A stretch of 43,582 nt of DNA from Gemmatales bacterium (GTDB lineage: Bacteria; Planctomycetota; Planctomycetia; Gemmatales; HRBIN36): NCBI GenBank assembly GCA_025056555.1, contig JANWVZ010000005.1:1-43582 (forward strand). Direction: 5' to 3'. Positions 17,907 to 26,441 of the stretch are shown in pieces. The notes below the pieces were generated by a model. That model made no database searches. It was not told where the DNA came from and saw only the letters and a program-made list of their open reading frames with translations. Position numbers and translations under genes: made by a program. The number at the start of each line of letters is the position of its first letter. The first letter of the stretch is position 1.

Positions 17907-17980
17907 CGAGGGCGACGGGACTCGAACCCGCAACCTCCGGATCGACAGTCCGGCACTCTGACCAATTGAGCTACGCCCCC
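17907..17980 (-). tRNA. tRNA-Asp (GTC)
   Basis: On the minus strand the cloverleaf is complete: acceptor GGGGGCG pairs with CGCCCTC (one G-T), D arm GCTCAATTGGTCAGAGT, anticodon stem CCGGA/TCCGG with loop CTGTCGA giving anticodon GTC (forward 17944-17946), and T arm GCGGG-TTCGAGT-CCCGT. The discriminator is G, as expected for Asp. The 3' CCA is not encoded. Confidence 0.96.
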
Positions 17981-18038
17981 GAAGGCACCAATATCATAAG
18001 GCAGGCCAAGAGGTTTGGCAAGAGGAAGTCTATGGTCT

Positions 18039-19961
18039 TCAGGGAGCAGGTTTGGTCTCCGGGGCTCGGGTGCGCACGCGGATGCGGCCGGGCTGATCGC
18101 TTATCGCCCCCAGAAAAACGAAACACATTTCATCGGTGGTTTGTTCCCCGAAAAGGACAACTCGCGGCGGTTGGTTCGGATTATTCGGGTTGTCTGCAGA
18201 ATTATCGTAATGAGCTATGACTTCCAATTTTGTCCCGGCAGGCAACCGCAACGGTTCCTTGAAGAAATAGGTTTCCTGCCAATTGTAATCCCAAGGCTCG
18301 ATGTAGAGCAGGGTCTTCGGCTCACCATTCGGCACAGTGTAGGTCACGCGGATATCCTTGCCGAGCAGATGCATGTGGGCAAGCACGCTCAGAATCGTGG
18401 CTTCCTGCTCCAGCCAGACTTGGCCTTTGACCTCGAAATGCTTCGCGCCTGCCGGAATAAACAAGAAGCGCCCCGGCAGCACGAGCGTCTGTAAACGATG
18501 CTGGATGGGTTCGTCGGGCTTGGCGAAATACAGGGCGATTTGCAGGCGATCGCGTTCGACCTTGCCCGTGCGGTGATAATGCACCTGCAGAAGAATGTCG
18601 CTGTCCTTCGGCAGGTAGTAGGCAACGCCGCGCGGCAAATAATGGGGCAACAGGCCCGGCGCCCAGCCGCCAAAACCGCTGCGGGGCGCCACACCACGAC
18701 CGAAGCCCATCGCCACGGTATAGCCCGGTCCGGTATCGTAGCCTTCGGGGTGTTTCGGTTTGGCCCGCTCTTCCTGTTCGAGTTTATCAGCCAAACCCTT
18801 CGGAATAATCATGTTCAGCGTGTGGTGCACAACACGACGATTACTCGGACGCACCTCGAACGCCTTGATGAATTTATCCTCCGTCAGATGATGGCGCAAA
18901 ATAAAGCAACGGAACAAGTCGCGACCTTCCGGGCCGATGATCATTTCTTCCGGCAGCTCCAGCACCAGATCGGGTTTGCCCAGGTACCAGTCATCCGACC
19001 AGGCGCGCGGCGGGGGAGCGTCTTTAGGATCTCCTTCCGGCATACCCGCTTCGACCCAACGGGCCAAGGTGGTAATTTCCTGCTCCGTCAGACGGCGTTC
19101 ATTGTGGAAAACGTTGCGCGGTTCACGAACACGCCACGGCGGCATCCAGTGATTGGCAGTGAACTCCCGGATGTCGGGGCCCCACTTGACTGCCTGACGG
19201 TAGGTCAGGAGCGAAAAGGGTGCTACATTGTTGGGACGATGACATTCCTGACAATGGCGCTGGAGAATCGGTAACACATCGCGATAATAGGTAACCTCAG
19301 CTCTGCTGGGAGTGGCTGGCTGCGTACGCTTCTGCGCCGAAGGAATTTCGCAACCGTAAGCCCGAGTTTCGCGAACAGTGACGGGTTTGCCCTGCAGGTG
19401 CTCATCCAACGCAGCCTTCACGTGTTGACGGGTGATGACCGGACGGGGTTTGAGCCGAGCATAATACTGATCATCAATCGCCCCGCGATAAAGTAAACGA
19501 CGTTGGCTATCCAGAATCACGGCCTGGGGAGTCAGTGTAGCCCCGGTGGCCCGCGCCAATGCCTGCTGATGGTCGAGCCACAATGGCAAGGCCACTTTCG
19601 CTTCCTGGAGCATTTCTTTCAGGCTGTCTATGGTCTCCTCGGGATTGCTGCACACCAGGAAAAATGCAACGTTGCGTGGTTTGTAGCTCTTGGCCAGGTC
19701 AGCCACCACAGGCAGATAATTGCCCACCATGGGGCATTCCGCTGACACAAAGACTAAGACCACCGCCTGGTGGGTAGCACAAACCGCACTGAGTGACCAG
19801 GCTTTGCCCTCCAGATCCCGCACCGACACATCGGCCACGGTCGGCCTCTCCGCGGGCACGCCTTGCGGCTCGGCGCGACTTCCCGGCAGAAACATCAGCG
19901 CCGCCCATGCCAACAAGCCCACGCTGATTCCTATCCACCAGCTGGACGGTTTCTCCGACAT
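18039..19961 (-). CDS. Exported redoxin / cytochrome c-like / copper monooxygenase fusion
   Basis: 640 residues, ribosome site GGAGGAAGCGAGGA. An N-terminal signal anchor or peptide (9-30) is followed by three parts. (1) An AhpC/TSA redoxin (about 40-195) with FVSAECPMVGNY; Cys76 sits at the peroxidatic position. (2) A short c-type haem segment with CQECH (237-241). (3) A peptidylglycine-hydroxylating-monooxygenase-like copper type II domain (about 330-625) with a full set of candidate ligands: HH379-380, His461 in LQVHYH, HMH529-531 in HMHLLGKD and Met612 in DEMCF. In PHM these correspond to the CuH (H,H,H) and CuM (HxH, M) sites. Such fusions occur in planctomycetes and acidobacteria; the substrate is unknown. 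Single gene, leftward. Confidence 0.88.
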   Translation of the reverse strand: MSEKPSSWWIGISVGLLAWAALMFLPGSRAEPQGVPAERPTVADVSVRDLEGKAWSLSAVCATHQAVVLVFVSAECPMVGNYLPVVADLAKSYKPRNVAFFLVCSNPEETIDSLKEMLQEAKVALPLWLDHQQALARATGATLTPQAVILDSQRRLLYRGAIDDQYYARLKPRPVITRQHVKAALDEHLQGKPVTVRETRAYGCEIPSAQKRTQPATPSRAEVTYYRDVLPILQRHCQECHRPNNVAPFSLLTYRQAVKWGPDIREFTANHWMPPWRVREPRNVFHNERRLTEQEITTLARWVEAGMPEGDPKDAPPPRAWSDDWYLGKPDLVLELPEEMIIGPEGRDLFRCFILRHHLTEDKFIKAFEVRPSNRRVVHHTLNMIIPKGLADKLEQEERAKPKHPEGYDTGPGYTVAMGFGRGVAPRSGFGGWAPGLLPHYLPRGVAYYLPKDSDILLQVHYHRTGKVERDRLQIALYFAKPDEPIQHRLQTLVLPGRFLFIPAGAKHFEVKGQVWLEQEATILSVLAHMHLLGKDIRVTYTVPNGEPKTLLYIEPWDYNWQETYFFKEPLRLPAGTKLEVIAHYDNSADNPNNPNQPPRVVLFGEQTTDEMCFVFLGAISDQPGRIRVRTRAPETKPAP

Positions 19962-20350
19962 TCCTCGCTTCCTCCGCTGTCCTGTCTTGGCCGTTCCTGG
20001 GATTGCGTGAGTGACAGTTTGCTTCGTTATGATGCAAATACGCCTCTATTACATTACCCCTACACAGGTGGACGAGTTTCACCAATAGGCTTGCCAGCCG
20101 TACGGATTCTTACGCATAAGACCTGGGGCAAGTCCATCCACGTCTTCCCGCTCGTCTCCCGAGGCCGTTACCTGTGCAGCATCAACCAGCGTCCTTACCA
20201 CTTTCCTGAGCGAGCAATCGTGATTGGCATCAGCAGCAAAAAAGACCAAATAAGGACATGCCTGACCAGGTCATAGTCAGTAGTATTCGGCTCGTGTACA
20301 ATGGGACTAGGGCGCCCGGTCTGGTCGCGGTGCTCCGGGGAAACGGGAAC
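19962..20350. other. Divergent intergenic region
   Basis: About 390 bases between the leftward monooxygenase fusion and the rightward HYExE-like gene. TACAAT at 20297-20302 is a possible -10 for the rightward gene, but no -35 box is convincing. GGGGAAACGGGA before 20351 is the ribosome site. No gene is supported. Confidence 0.4.
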
Positions 20351-20917
20351 ATGGATGGCCGTAACCGATACGAGCGGGTGTTTGCCGCGTGGTTGCGGAG
20401 ACAGAGTCTGATCTACCTGCTCGTGGACGAAACGCACCGGCGGGTCTTCGCTGGACAGACGGTCAAAAGCCCGGATTTCGTCGTTTACGGACGGAAGGGA
20501 CAGAGATTTGTCATAGATGTCAAAGGTCGGCGTTACCCAAGCGGAAACGAGCCCAGGCCGCGCTGCGTCTGGGAGCGCTGGTGCACGCGAATGGATTGTA
20601 CCAGTCTGCTGCGATGGTCAGATGCTCTGCAAGGCCAGGGATTGCTCGTGTTTGTGTATCACATCCGTAAAGGCTACGAACAAGCCTGTCCGAGCTGGTT
20701 GGAGACATGGTGTTGGCAGGAGAACTCATATGGACTGTGCGGGGTGCGCGTGGAAAAATACATAGAGCAAATGCGGCTCCGCAGTGCAAAATGGGACACG
20801 GTCAGCTTGCCCATGGCGGTTTTCCGTGAACTGGCCGAGCCCATCAGTGTCCTTCTTGGAGTGATGGAGGACTATGACCTGGTTTCGCCTGGCGGTAGCG
20901 CTGTCTTCGCTGAGTGA
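20351..20917 (+). CDS. HYExE-family-like protein with PD-(D/E)xK nuclease-type motif
   Basis: 188 residues from the ATG at 20351; a longer frame reaches 20258 but lacks a ribosome site. The N-terminus 'NRYERVFAAWLRRQSLIYLL' followed by VDETHRR and 'KSPDFVVYGRKGQRFVIDVK' matches my memory of the planctomycete family labelled HYExE, with the HYE triad here read as RYE. The spacing PD...(about 12)...D-V-K with a flanking Gly-Arg is the classic PD-(D/E)xK nuclease-fold signature, so a DNA- or RNA-cutting role is possible but not shown. The C-terminus is rich in Trp and Cys. It overlaps the next gene by 44 bases. Confidence 0.72.
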   Translation: MDGRNRYERVFAAWLRRQSLIYLLVDETHRRVFAGQTVKSPDFVVYGRKGQRFVIDVKGRRYPSGNEPRPRCVWERWCTRMDCTSLLRWSDALQGQGLLVFVYHIRKGYEQACPSWLETWCWQENSYGLCGVRVEKYIEQMRLRSAKWDTVSLPMAVFRELAEPISVLLGVMEDYDLVSPGGSAVFAE

Positions 20918-21662
20918 ACCTTTCCGCTCTGCCCTCAAGCGGCTGCGCGACTGGGGAGTCCAGGGGGCGGAATGGGATGCCACAGGCGAGTTAGCGCCTC
21001 GGGAATTGAGCGCCAGCGGCCGGCGTGAACTCTGTCACCTCCTGCAAGCCCACAACTTGCAGGCCGCCGGCTTGCGCGTGCCCCTGGCCCGGGGATTAGA
21101 CAATCCCGAAGGTTTAGAGGCACGCATGCAGTGGATACGCGAAACGCTCCAGTTAGCCTACGACGTGGGCAGTCGCATCGTCTTGGTAGATCCGGGTACC
21201 TTACCTGAAGACCCTGCTACGCCTCCATACACCATGCTGGCGGACGTTTTGCAAACCTTAGGGCGTTTTGGGGAACGTGTCGGTTCCGTGCTGGCTTTGG
21301 AGACTGGGGCTTCTGCGCCTTCGGCGTGGCAGCAACTGCTGGGGCGTTTGCAATCCGAAGGTTTAGGCCTGGTGCTCGATCCGGCCACGTTAATTGCCCA
21401 CGGTTACGAGCCTGAAGAAGCCGTCGCCCAGTTCCAAGAGTATTTGCGCTACGTTCAGGCCCGCGAAGCACGCCGCGGTTCGCGCTCTCATCCGGCCCAG
21501 GAGGTAGCGCTAGGCCACGGCCACGTGGATTGGGTAGGCCTGATCAACGCCCTGCAAGACGCGGGCTATCGCGGCTGGTTGTCCTTGAAACGACAACCAG
21601 GGCTGACCGCCCGTCGAGACCTTGAGGAAGGCCTGCGTTTTCTACGCCGCTTGCTCGGCTAA
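20874..21662 (+). CDS. Sugar phosphate isomerase/epimerase-like TIM-barrel protein
   Basis: 262 residues from an ATG with GGAGG upstream. Xylose-isomerase-like TIM barrel: an N-terminal strand/helix, 'GSRIVLVDPG' mid-domain, LALETGASAPS, GLVLDPAT and HGHVDWVGLINALQDAGYRG near the C-terminus, a typical family ending. Several metal-ligand positions look weak (for example LALET and VLDPA), so catalysis is not certain. Cytoplasmic, no signal. Its start overlaps the HYExE-like gene, implying coupled translation. Confidence 0.83.
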   Translation: MTWFRLAVALSSLSEPFRSALKRLRDWGVQGAEWDATGELAPRELSASGRRELCHLLQAHNLQAAGLRVPLARGLDNPEGLEARMQWIRETLQLAYDVGSRIVLVDPGTLPEDPATPPYTMLADVLQTLGRFGERVGSVLALETGASAPSAWQQLLGRLQSEGLGLVLDPATLIAHGYEPEEAVAQFQEYLRYVQAREARRGSRSHPAQEVALGHGHVDWVGLINALQDAGYRGWLSLKRQPGLTARRDLEEGLRFLRRLLG

Positions 21663-21727
21663 CTGCCCACTTCATCCACCAAGCCGCCGTCGCTGCACGA
21701 TCTCAGCGGGTAAGTCGCCAACCAGTC

Positions 21728-22348
21728 TTACGGGCCGCTCGACACGGTGAAGTGCACCTTGCGAATGTTGGCGCCGGTCGCAGCATCCAGGATCTTCACC
21801 GTCGTTCCCCAGCTAACCCCTCGGTCTTCCAGAAGGATCTCGTTCTTCCTGCTTTGGCGGGCCACACGACTGAGTGCGTTGGACAAGTCTTCCAACGGTA
21901 CTTCCTGACCATCTACGAAGACGAGTTCACGGCTGCCCTGGCGCTCAGCGCGTACCGTGATCATGGTCTGGGCTACCTGCTGCCGACTGACGCGCGGAAT
22001 CGCTTCCGGGGTATCGGTCGGCACCTGGGGTAACATCAGGGCCTTGGTCAGTTCCAGATAGGTCATGGTCAGGATGAAAAACACTAATAACACCTGACAC
22101 ACGTCAATCAGGGGCACCATGTCCGGGCTGGCGTCTTCTTCTTCGTGATGACCGGCTCCCAGGGACTCCAATTCCTCGGCGAGTTCGGCAAACTCGGGAT
22201 GTTCTTCGATGGGCACCCAGCGGCGTTGTTCGAGGTCGAAAACCTCGTCGCTGGTTTCGTACAGACCGTCGCGCAGCGCTTCGACCAGCGCTTCGGTGCT
22301 CAGGGAAACACTGGTAGGGGAACCCGCATGGCGGACTTGCCAGGCCAT
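21728..22348 (-). CDS. ExbD/TolR-family protein with N-terminal GYF_2-like segment (second copy)
   Basis: 206 residues. The start ATG sits 2 bases past the preceding ExbD stop, with AGAGGT inside that gene's end. The C-terminal 120 residues are ExbD/TolR: a single membrane helix (VPLIDVCQVLLVFFILTMTY), with the conserved Asp in LIDVCQV in place of the usual D-x-x-F/L pattern, then a periplasmic beta-alpha domain. ExbD works with ExbB to couple proton flow to outer-envelope work. The first 60 residues (SLSTEALVEALRDG...VFDLEQRRWVP) resemble a GYF_2 domain placed in the cytoplasm. Last gene of the exbB-exbD-exbD operon. Confidence 0.85.
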   Translation of the reverse strand: MAWQVRHAGSPTSVSLSTEALVEALRDGLYETSDEVFDLEQRRWVPIEEHPEFAELAEELESLGAGHHEEEDASPDMVPLIDVCQVLLVFFILTMTYLELTKALMLPQVPTDTPEAIPRVSRQQVAQTMITVRAERQGSRELVFVDGQEVPLEDLSNALSRVARQSRKNEILLEDRGVSWGTTVKILDAATGANIRKVHFTVSSGP

Positions 22349-22350
22349 AG

Positions 22351-23070
22351 TTACCTCTTGCGATATTTATCGCGGACTTCACCGGCGATAGTCTTGATGC
22401 CGTGTTCCTGTAAGCGAGCCAGCACATGCTTGACCGCGCTCGTGGGCAGGTGTTCATGGGCGCGGAGGATGACGCGGGGCTCGCCGGCTCGCTTCTCCAG
22501 TAGCAGCCGCAATTGATAGAGCATCTGTTCTTCGGTGTTGGGGTTGACCGGTTCCTCGTTGACGTAGTACAGCAAAGCCTGGGTCTTTTCGTCCACATTC
22601 AGGCCAATGGTGATCATGTCCGCTTTTTCCACGACGTAGCCGTTTTCCGCTTCCGGCGTGGGAATAGCAGCGCGCGATTGAGTCGCTCCCTGGGCCGCAC
22701 TCATGAGCCGCATCATGGTGAAGAAAATCAGTAACACCATGCTGATGTCAATCAACGGCACCAGGTCCACCTCCCCCTCATCCTCCTCTTTCCTGAGTTC
22801 TAAGCCGAGTTCGACCGCTTCGTGCGCCTCCGCAGCATCGTCCGCCCCGGCCGGCGCCGTCTGAGCCACGAAGTAGGGGGCAAACCATTCATAGCGGGGC
22901 AGCGGCAGCCAGACGGCAGCTGCGTTACCCGAGGGGCGTGCACGATCCTGGGGCAGAAGGCGCCCATCCACGATCCAGTCGCACACTGCCGACAACGGCA
23001 CCCCTGTGTACACCGTGTTCTGATCGCTGAGCCAGACGTCCCAGGAAGTGGCATGATTCGTCATGGTCAT
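22351..23070 (-). CDS. ExbD/TolR-family protein with N-terminal GYF_2-like segment (first copy)
   Basis: 239 residues. The N-terminal cytoplasmic part (about 8-70: 'VWLSDQNTVYTGVPLSAVCD' then WLPLPRYEWFAPYF) looks like a GYF_2 domain. An acidic linker (EEDEGEVD) precedes the single membrane helix with the proton-path Asp in VDLVPLIDISMVLLIFF, and a periplasmic ExbD domain follows. It starts 40 bases after exbB. An alternative start two codons later is possible. Together with the second copy it suggests a heterodimeric ExbD. Confidence 0.87.
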   Translation of the reverse strand: MTMTNHATSWDVWLSDQNTVYTGVPLSAVCDWIVDGRLLPQDRARPSGNAAAVWLPLPRYEWFAPYFVAQTAPAGADDAAEAHEAVELGLELRKEEDEGEVDLVPLIDISMVLLIFFTMMRLMSAAQGATQSRAAIPTPEAENGYVVEKADMITIGLNVDEKTQALLYYVNEEPVNPNTEEQMLYQLRLLLEKRAGEPRVILRAHEHLPTSAVKHVLARLQEHGIKTIAGEVRDKYRKR

Positions 23071-23110
23071 GACCCTGCTGAATTTGGCTTAACTCGTAAG
23101 CGGCTGGAGG

Positions 23111-23794
23111 TTAACTTGCCGTTCCTGCGCCACTGCGCGCCTCAGCACGACCGGATTTTGCCTGCTTATGCGCCTGGACCAGCAAAATGAGTTTCTGAGC
23201 ATGGGCCTTCATTTGAGTCTCGAAGCCTTGCACCCAGGCCTTGAAAAGCACATACGCAAAGACCAGAGGAATGGCGGTGAGCAGTCCCAGAGCCGTCGCA
23301 AACAAGGCCAGGCCGATCTCCCGCGTCGCATGGGACATGGCCGCCTGACCTTCGGAAGATTGTGCCAGCGTTTGGAACGTGCCGATCATGCTGATGACTG
23401 TTCCGAGCAACCCGACCATGGTGGCAATCTTGCCGATGGCCAGGATTGGAGGCAGCAGGAAATTCAGTCGGGGTAAAATGTCCAGTTCGATCGCTGAGGC
23501 CATCGCTCGACGCATGGCTGCGGCCCCCTGACGCGCATTTTCCAGGCCAGCTACGAACAATCGCGTCGGAATCACCTGCGATTTGGGTTGGGCTTTACAC
23601 AGTTTCAGTGCCGCTTCGATTCCGCCCTTGTTGAGCGCTTCCTGCAACAGCGGCAGGAACTTGTCCATATTGGTCTTGCTGTGAATGTTCAGCAGGATGC
23701 GCCACACCAACAGCACCACCGCAGCGAAGGACATCCCAAACATCAGAATGGCGAAATGCCAGTGATCCCGCACGAAGTTCAAGAAGGCTTCCAT
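23111..23794 (-). CDS. MotA/TolQ/ExbB proton channel protein
   Basis: 227 residues from an ATG with GGGAGGT eight bases upstream. Three membrane helices: about 14-33, 110-135 (PPILAIGKIATMVGLLGTVI) and 163-190 (ALFATALGLLTAIPLVFAYV). The GLLGTVISMIGTFQ motif is the ExbB/TolQ hallmark. It forms the channel with ExbD subunits encoded directly downstream. First gene of the operon; no TonB, TolA or Pal gene is in the window. Confidence 0.93.
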   Translation of the reverse strand: MEAFLNFVRDHWHFAILMFGMSFAAVVLLVWRILLNIHSKTNMDKFLPLLQEALNKGGIEAALKLCKAQPKSQVIPTRLFVAGLENARQGAAAMRRAMASAIELDILPRLNFLLPPILAIGKIATMVGLLGTVISMIGTFQTLAQSSEGQAAMSHATREIGLALFATALGLLTAIPLVFAYVLFKAWVQGFETQMKAHAQKLILLVQAHKQAKSGRAEARSGAGTAS

Positions 23795-24093
23795 CGGACA
23801 TACCTCCCAGGACTGGCGACCTTGATGAAGGATGAAGAAAAGACTTCCTATTGCAGTGTACCAGAGAAATCGCTGCTGGGCAATGGCTTGGTTTGTCCAT
23901 AGCCGGGGGACTCAAACTGCCCGAGCACGCGATCGCGGAGAAATGGAATAAGGTAACAGACTATCTCGGCACTCGTTGGCAAGGCCAACCCTGGGACAGG
24001 CCCAGACGGGAGGTCCGCAGGCTAATCTTGCTCGGACGGCGCCTGTTGGCTACTTTCACCAGAAGAGCGAGCCGAGAAGGAGACCGAGCAACG
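23795..24093. promoter_or_regulatory. Divergent region between exbB and thrC
   Basis: About 300 bases holding the start signals of the leftward exbB operon and the rightward threonine synthase. The thrC frame stays open to 23851, but this stretch does not resemble the threonine synthase N-terminus. No promoter element is clear enough to place. Confidence 0.4.
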
Positions 24094-25488
24094 GTGAGCG
24101 AGCGTGCCTATCAACGCTGTATTCAGCCGACCTGTGGCGGTACACTGGCGGTAGATGACACCCGCTTCACGTGTCCGCGCTGCGGTGGCCTGGTAGATGT
24201 CGTCTATGACTGGTCGCGTTTGACCGTACCGGATTCGCTGCGTTTCTTTGAAAGTCGCTGGTCGGAACGATATGATCCGCTCTCGTGGAGTGGCGTTTGG
24301 CGCTTTCGGGAACTGCTGCCTTTTGCCGAACCACGCTGGGTCATGACCATCGGTGAGGGTCAGACCATTCTGCAGCGGGCCGACGGTTTGTGCAGTTACG
24401 TGGACCTCAGTCGGGGATGCCTGTTTCTGCAATACGAAGGGATGAATCCCTCAGGCAGTTTCAAAGATAACGGGATGACGGCAGCGTTTACCCATGCCCG
24501 CCTGGTCGGTGCCCAGCGTGCCGCCTGCGCGTCCACCGGCAACACCAGTGCCTCCTTGGCGGTGTTTTGCTCGGCCACGGGACTGATGCGGGCGATTATT
24601 TTTATCGGTTCGGGAAAGATTGCCTATGGCAAGCTGGCTCAGGCGCTCGATCATGGCGCGTTGACCATCCAGATTACTGGCGACTTCGACGACGCCATGC
24701 AGCGCGTGCAACAGGTCAGCCGACAACTGGGTATCTACCTGGTCAACAGCATCAATCCGTTCCGCCTGGAAGGACAGAAAACGATTATGTATCGCGTGTT
24801 GGAAGGCTTGCGTTGGGAGGTACCTGATTGGGTCATAGTCCCAGGGGGAAATCTCGGCAACGTCAGCGCCTTTGGTAAGGCTTTTTATGAGCTGCGCCAG
24901 TTGGGACTGATTAGCCGTCTGCCTCGGTTGGCCGTCATCAACGCCACTGGAGCGAACACGCTCTATCAGCTTTACGAACAGCAAGGTGTGCGCTGGCAGG
25001 GAGGCGCTTGGCCTCGGCAGCAGGTGGAGCGGTTTTTCGCCGAGATGCAGGCACACCATCGCCGTGCCTCCACTATCGCCAGTGCCATTGAGATCAATCA
25101 CCCGGTGAATCTTCCCAAGGCATTGCGTGCTCTGGAATGGTGTAACGGCGTGGTGCGTGAGGTCACCGACCAGGAAATCCTGGACGCCAAGGCCCAAGTG
25201 GGGGCGCACGGCTTGGGTTGCGAACCGGCCAGCGCTGCCAGTGTCGCCGGGTTGAAACGGTTGCGTCAGGAGGGCATCGTCGGCCAAGAGGAACGTGTCG
25301 TTTGCGTACTGACCGGGCATCAACTTAAAGACCCGACGGCAACAGTAGCCTATCATAGCACAGACCCCCAGATGTTTGAGGAAGTGCTGGGCAAACGCGG
25401 CGTACGTCGCCCCACTTTCGCCAACCGTGCCGTTCAAGTACCCAACGACCTCAACGAGATTATCAAGGCGATTGAGCTCTATGCCTGA
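24094..25488 (+). CDS. thrC: Threonine synthase
   Basis: 464 residues from the GTG at 24094, chosen because AGAAGGAGA precedes it and a four-cysteine zinc ribbon (Cys9, Cys14, Cys27, Cys30) then opens the protein, as in archaeal/bacterial class II threonine synthases. It converts O-phosphohomoserine to threonine. The PLP lysine is Lys124 in [12 protein letters not shown]; the phosphate-binding loop is in '[17 protein letters not shown]'. C-terminal '[16 protein letters not shown]' supports the call. It ends 3 bases before the convergent hflK-like stop. Confidence 0.94.
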   Translation: MSERAYQRCIQPTCGGTLAVDDTRFTCPRCGGLVDVVYDWSRLTVPDSLRFFESRWSERYDPLSWSGVWRFRELLPFAEPRWVMTIGEGQTILQRADGLCSYVDLSRGCLFLQYEGMNPSGSFKDNGMTAAFTHARLVGAQRAACASTGNTSASLAVFCSATGLMRAIIFIGSGKIAYGKLAQALDHGALTIQITGDFDDAMQRVQQVSRQLGIYLVNSINPFRLEGQKTIMYRVLEGLRWEVPDWVIVPGGNLGNVSAFGKAFYELRQLGLISRLPRLAVINATGANTLYQLYEQQGVRWQGGAWPRQQVERFFAEMQAHHRRASTIASAIEINHPVNLPKALRALEWCNGVVREVTDQEILDAKAQVGAHGLGCEPASAASVAGLKRLRQEGIVGQEERVVCVLTGHQLKDPTATVAYHSTDPQMFEEVLGKRGVRRPTFANRAVQVPNDLNEIIKAIELYA

Positions 25489-25491
25489 ACG

Positions 25492-26397
25492 CTACGGTTC
25501 CTGAGCCGGGGTGACGAAATAGAACTCGACGTCGCCATCACTGAGGCGGCGCAGTTGCAGGGTACGCAGCATCTTAGCCACTTCGCGGACATAATAAGCC
25601 TGGACGGCCTTGGCAGGCTCTGCGGACTCGGCCAGACTGCGCCACAGTTCCCGATGCCGATATGCCTGGGCCATAGCCTGTGCGATTTTCTCCCGTTTCT
25701 GATTCTCCGCCTGAGTCAGCAGTGCCCGTGCTTCCTGCAGGGCGCGCGAACGGGCCAGTTCGGCCTCCATCCGCGTAGTTTCCTGAAGGCGAGCGGCTTG
25801 CGCCAGAGCTATCGTGGTGGCCTGGAAATCCTCGGCGACCTCGTCCGGGGGTTGCGGTGTGGCCAAAGTGACCGCTTCAACAAGGATGCCCAAACGATAC
25901 GGGCGCAGATACGCTGCCAGTTGGCGATGCAGTTCCGGCTCCAGATGGCGCGCGCGATTCAGCAGGATTTCCTGGATGGGCTGGGTGGCAAAAACCTGGG
26001 CCAGCGCAGCTTCCGCAGCGCGCTGGACAAGGGGTAACACGCGGTCGCGATGCAGCACGTAGTCAGCTACATGCTCAGGGTCGGGTCGTAGGAAAATCGT
26101 CGCCTGCACGTTGACCAGGTTATCGTCGCCTGTCAGCAATTGGCCTGCCGGGGCCACTTCGACCACGCGCTCCTCACTCCCTTCGAAACCGACGCGGAGT
26201 TCCTGTTGCTGCAGAGGCACGAAGGTAACGCGGTCGAACCCCCAGGGCCAGCCAATATGCAGCCCGGGACCGCATACGCGATGCACCCGGCCGAAACGCT
26301 GCACAACTGCCAATTCTCCGGCGTTGACCTGGAAGATGCCTGTCGCCAGATAGCCCAGAAGTGCTGCGCTGATCAAGATTATCACCCAGCGATACAT
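25492..26397 (-). CDS. hflK: HflK-like SPFH-domain membrane protein
   Basis: 301 residues from the ATG at 26397, with AGGAGAG upstream; a longer frame to 26430 lacks this. An N-terminal membrane helix (about 3-22) is followed by an SPFH domain beginning 'GELAVVQRFGRVHRVCGPGLHIG'. The TGDDNLVNVQATI and LATPQPPDEVAEDFQATTIA segments match HflK. A long charged coiled coil (about 190-260) and short tail complete it. HflK and HflC form a cage around the FtsH protease in Escherichia coli; no ftsH is here. Last of three SPFH genes. Confidence 0.85.
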   Translation of the reverse strand: MYRWVIILISAALLGYLATGIFQVNAGELAVVQRFGRVHRVCGPGLHIGWPWGFDRVTFVPLQQQELRVGFEGSEERVVEVAPAGQLLTGDDNLVNVQATIFLRPDPEHVADYVLHRDRVLPLVQRAAEAALAQVFATQPIQEILLNRARHLEPELHRQLAAYLRPYRLGILVEAVTLATPQPPDEVAEDFQATTIALAQAARLQETTRMEAELARSRALQEARALLTQAENQKREKIAQAMAQAYRHRELWRSLAESAEPAKAVQAYYVREVAKMLRTLQLRRLSDGDVEFYFVTPAQEP

Positions 26398-26441
26398 GGT
26401 GGCGCTCTCTCCTGAGGGCTTTGGGGACAAGCGCGATCGTA

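Noticed and set aside
18498-19274. 258-codon plus-strand open frame inside the monooxygenase fusion
   Set aside because: Antisense shadow of a gene with intact haem and copper motifs.
24451-25437. 328-codon minus-strand open frame inside thrC
   Set aside because: Antisense to threonine synthase, which has all its conserved motifs.
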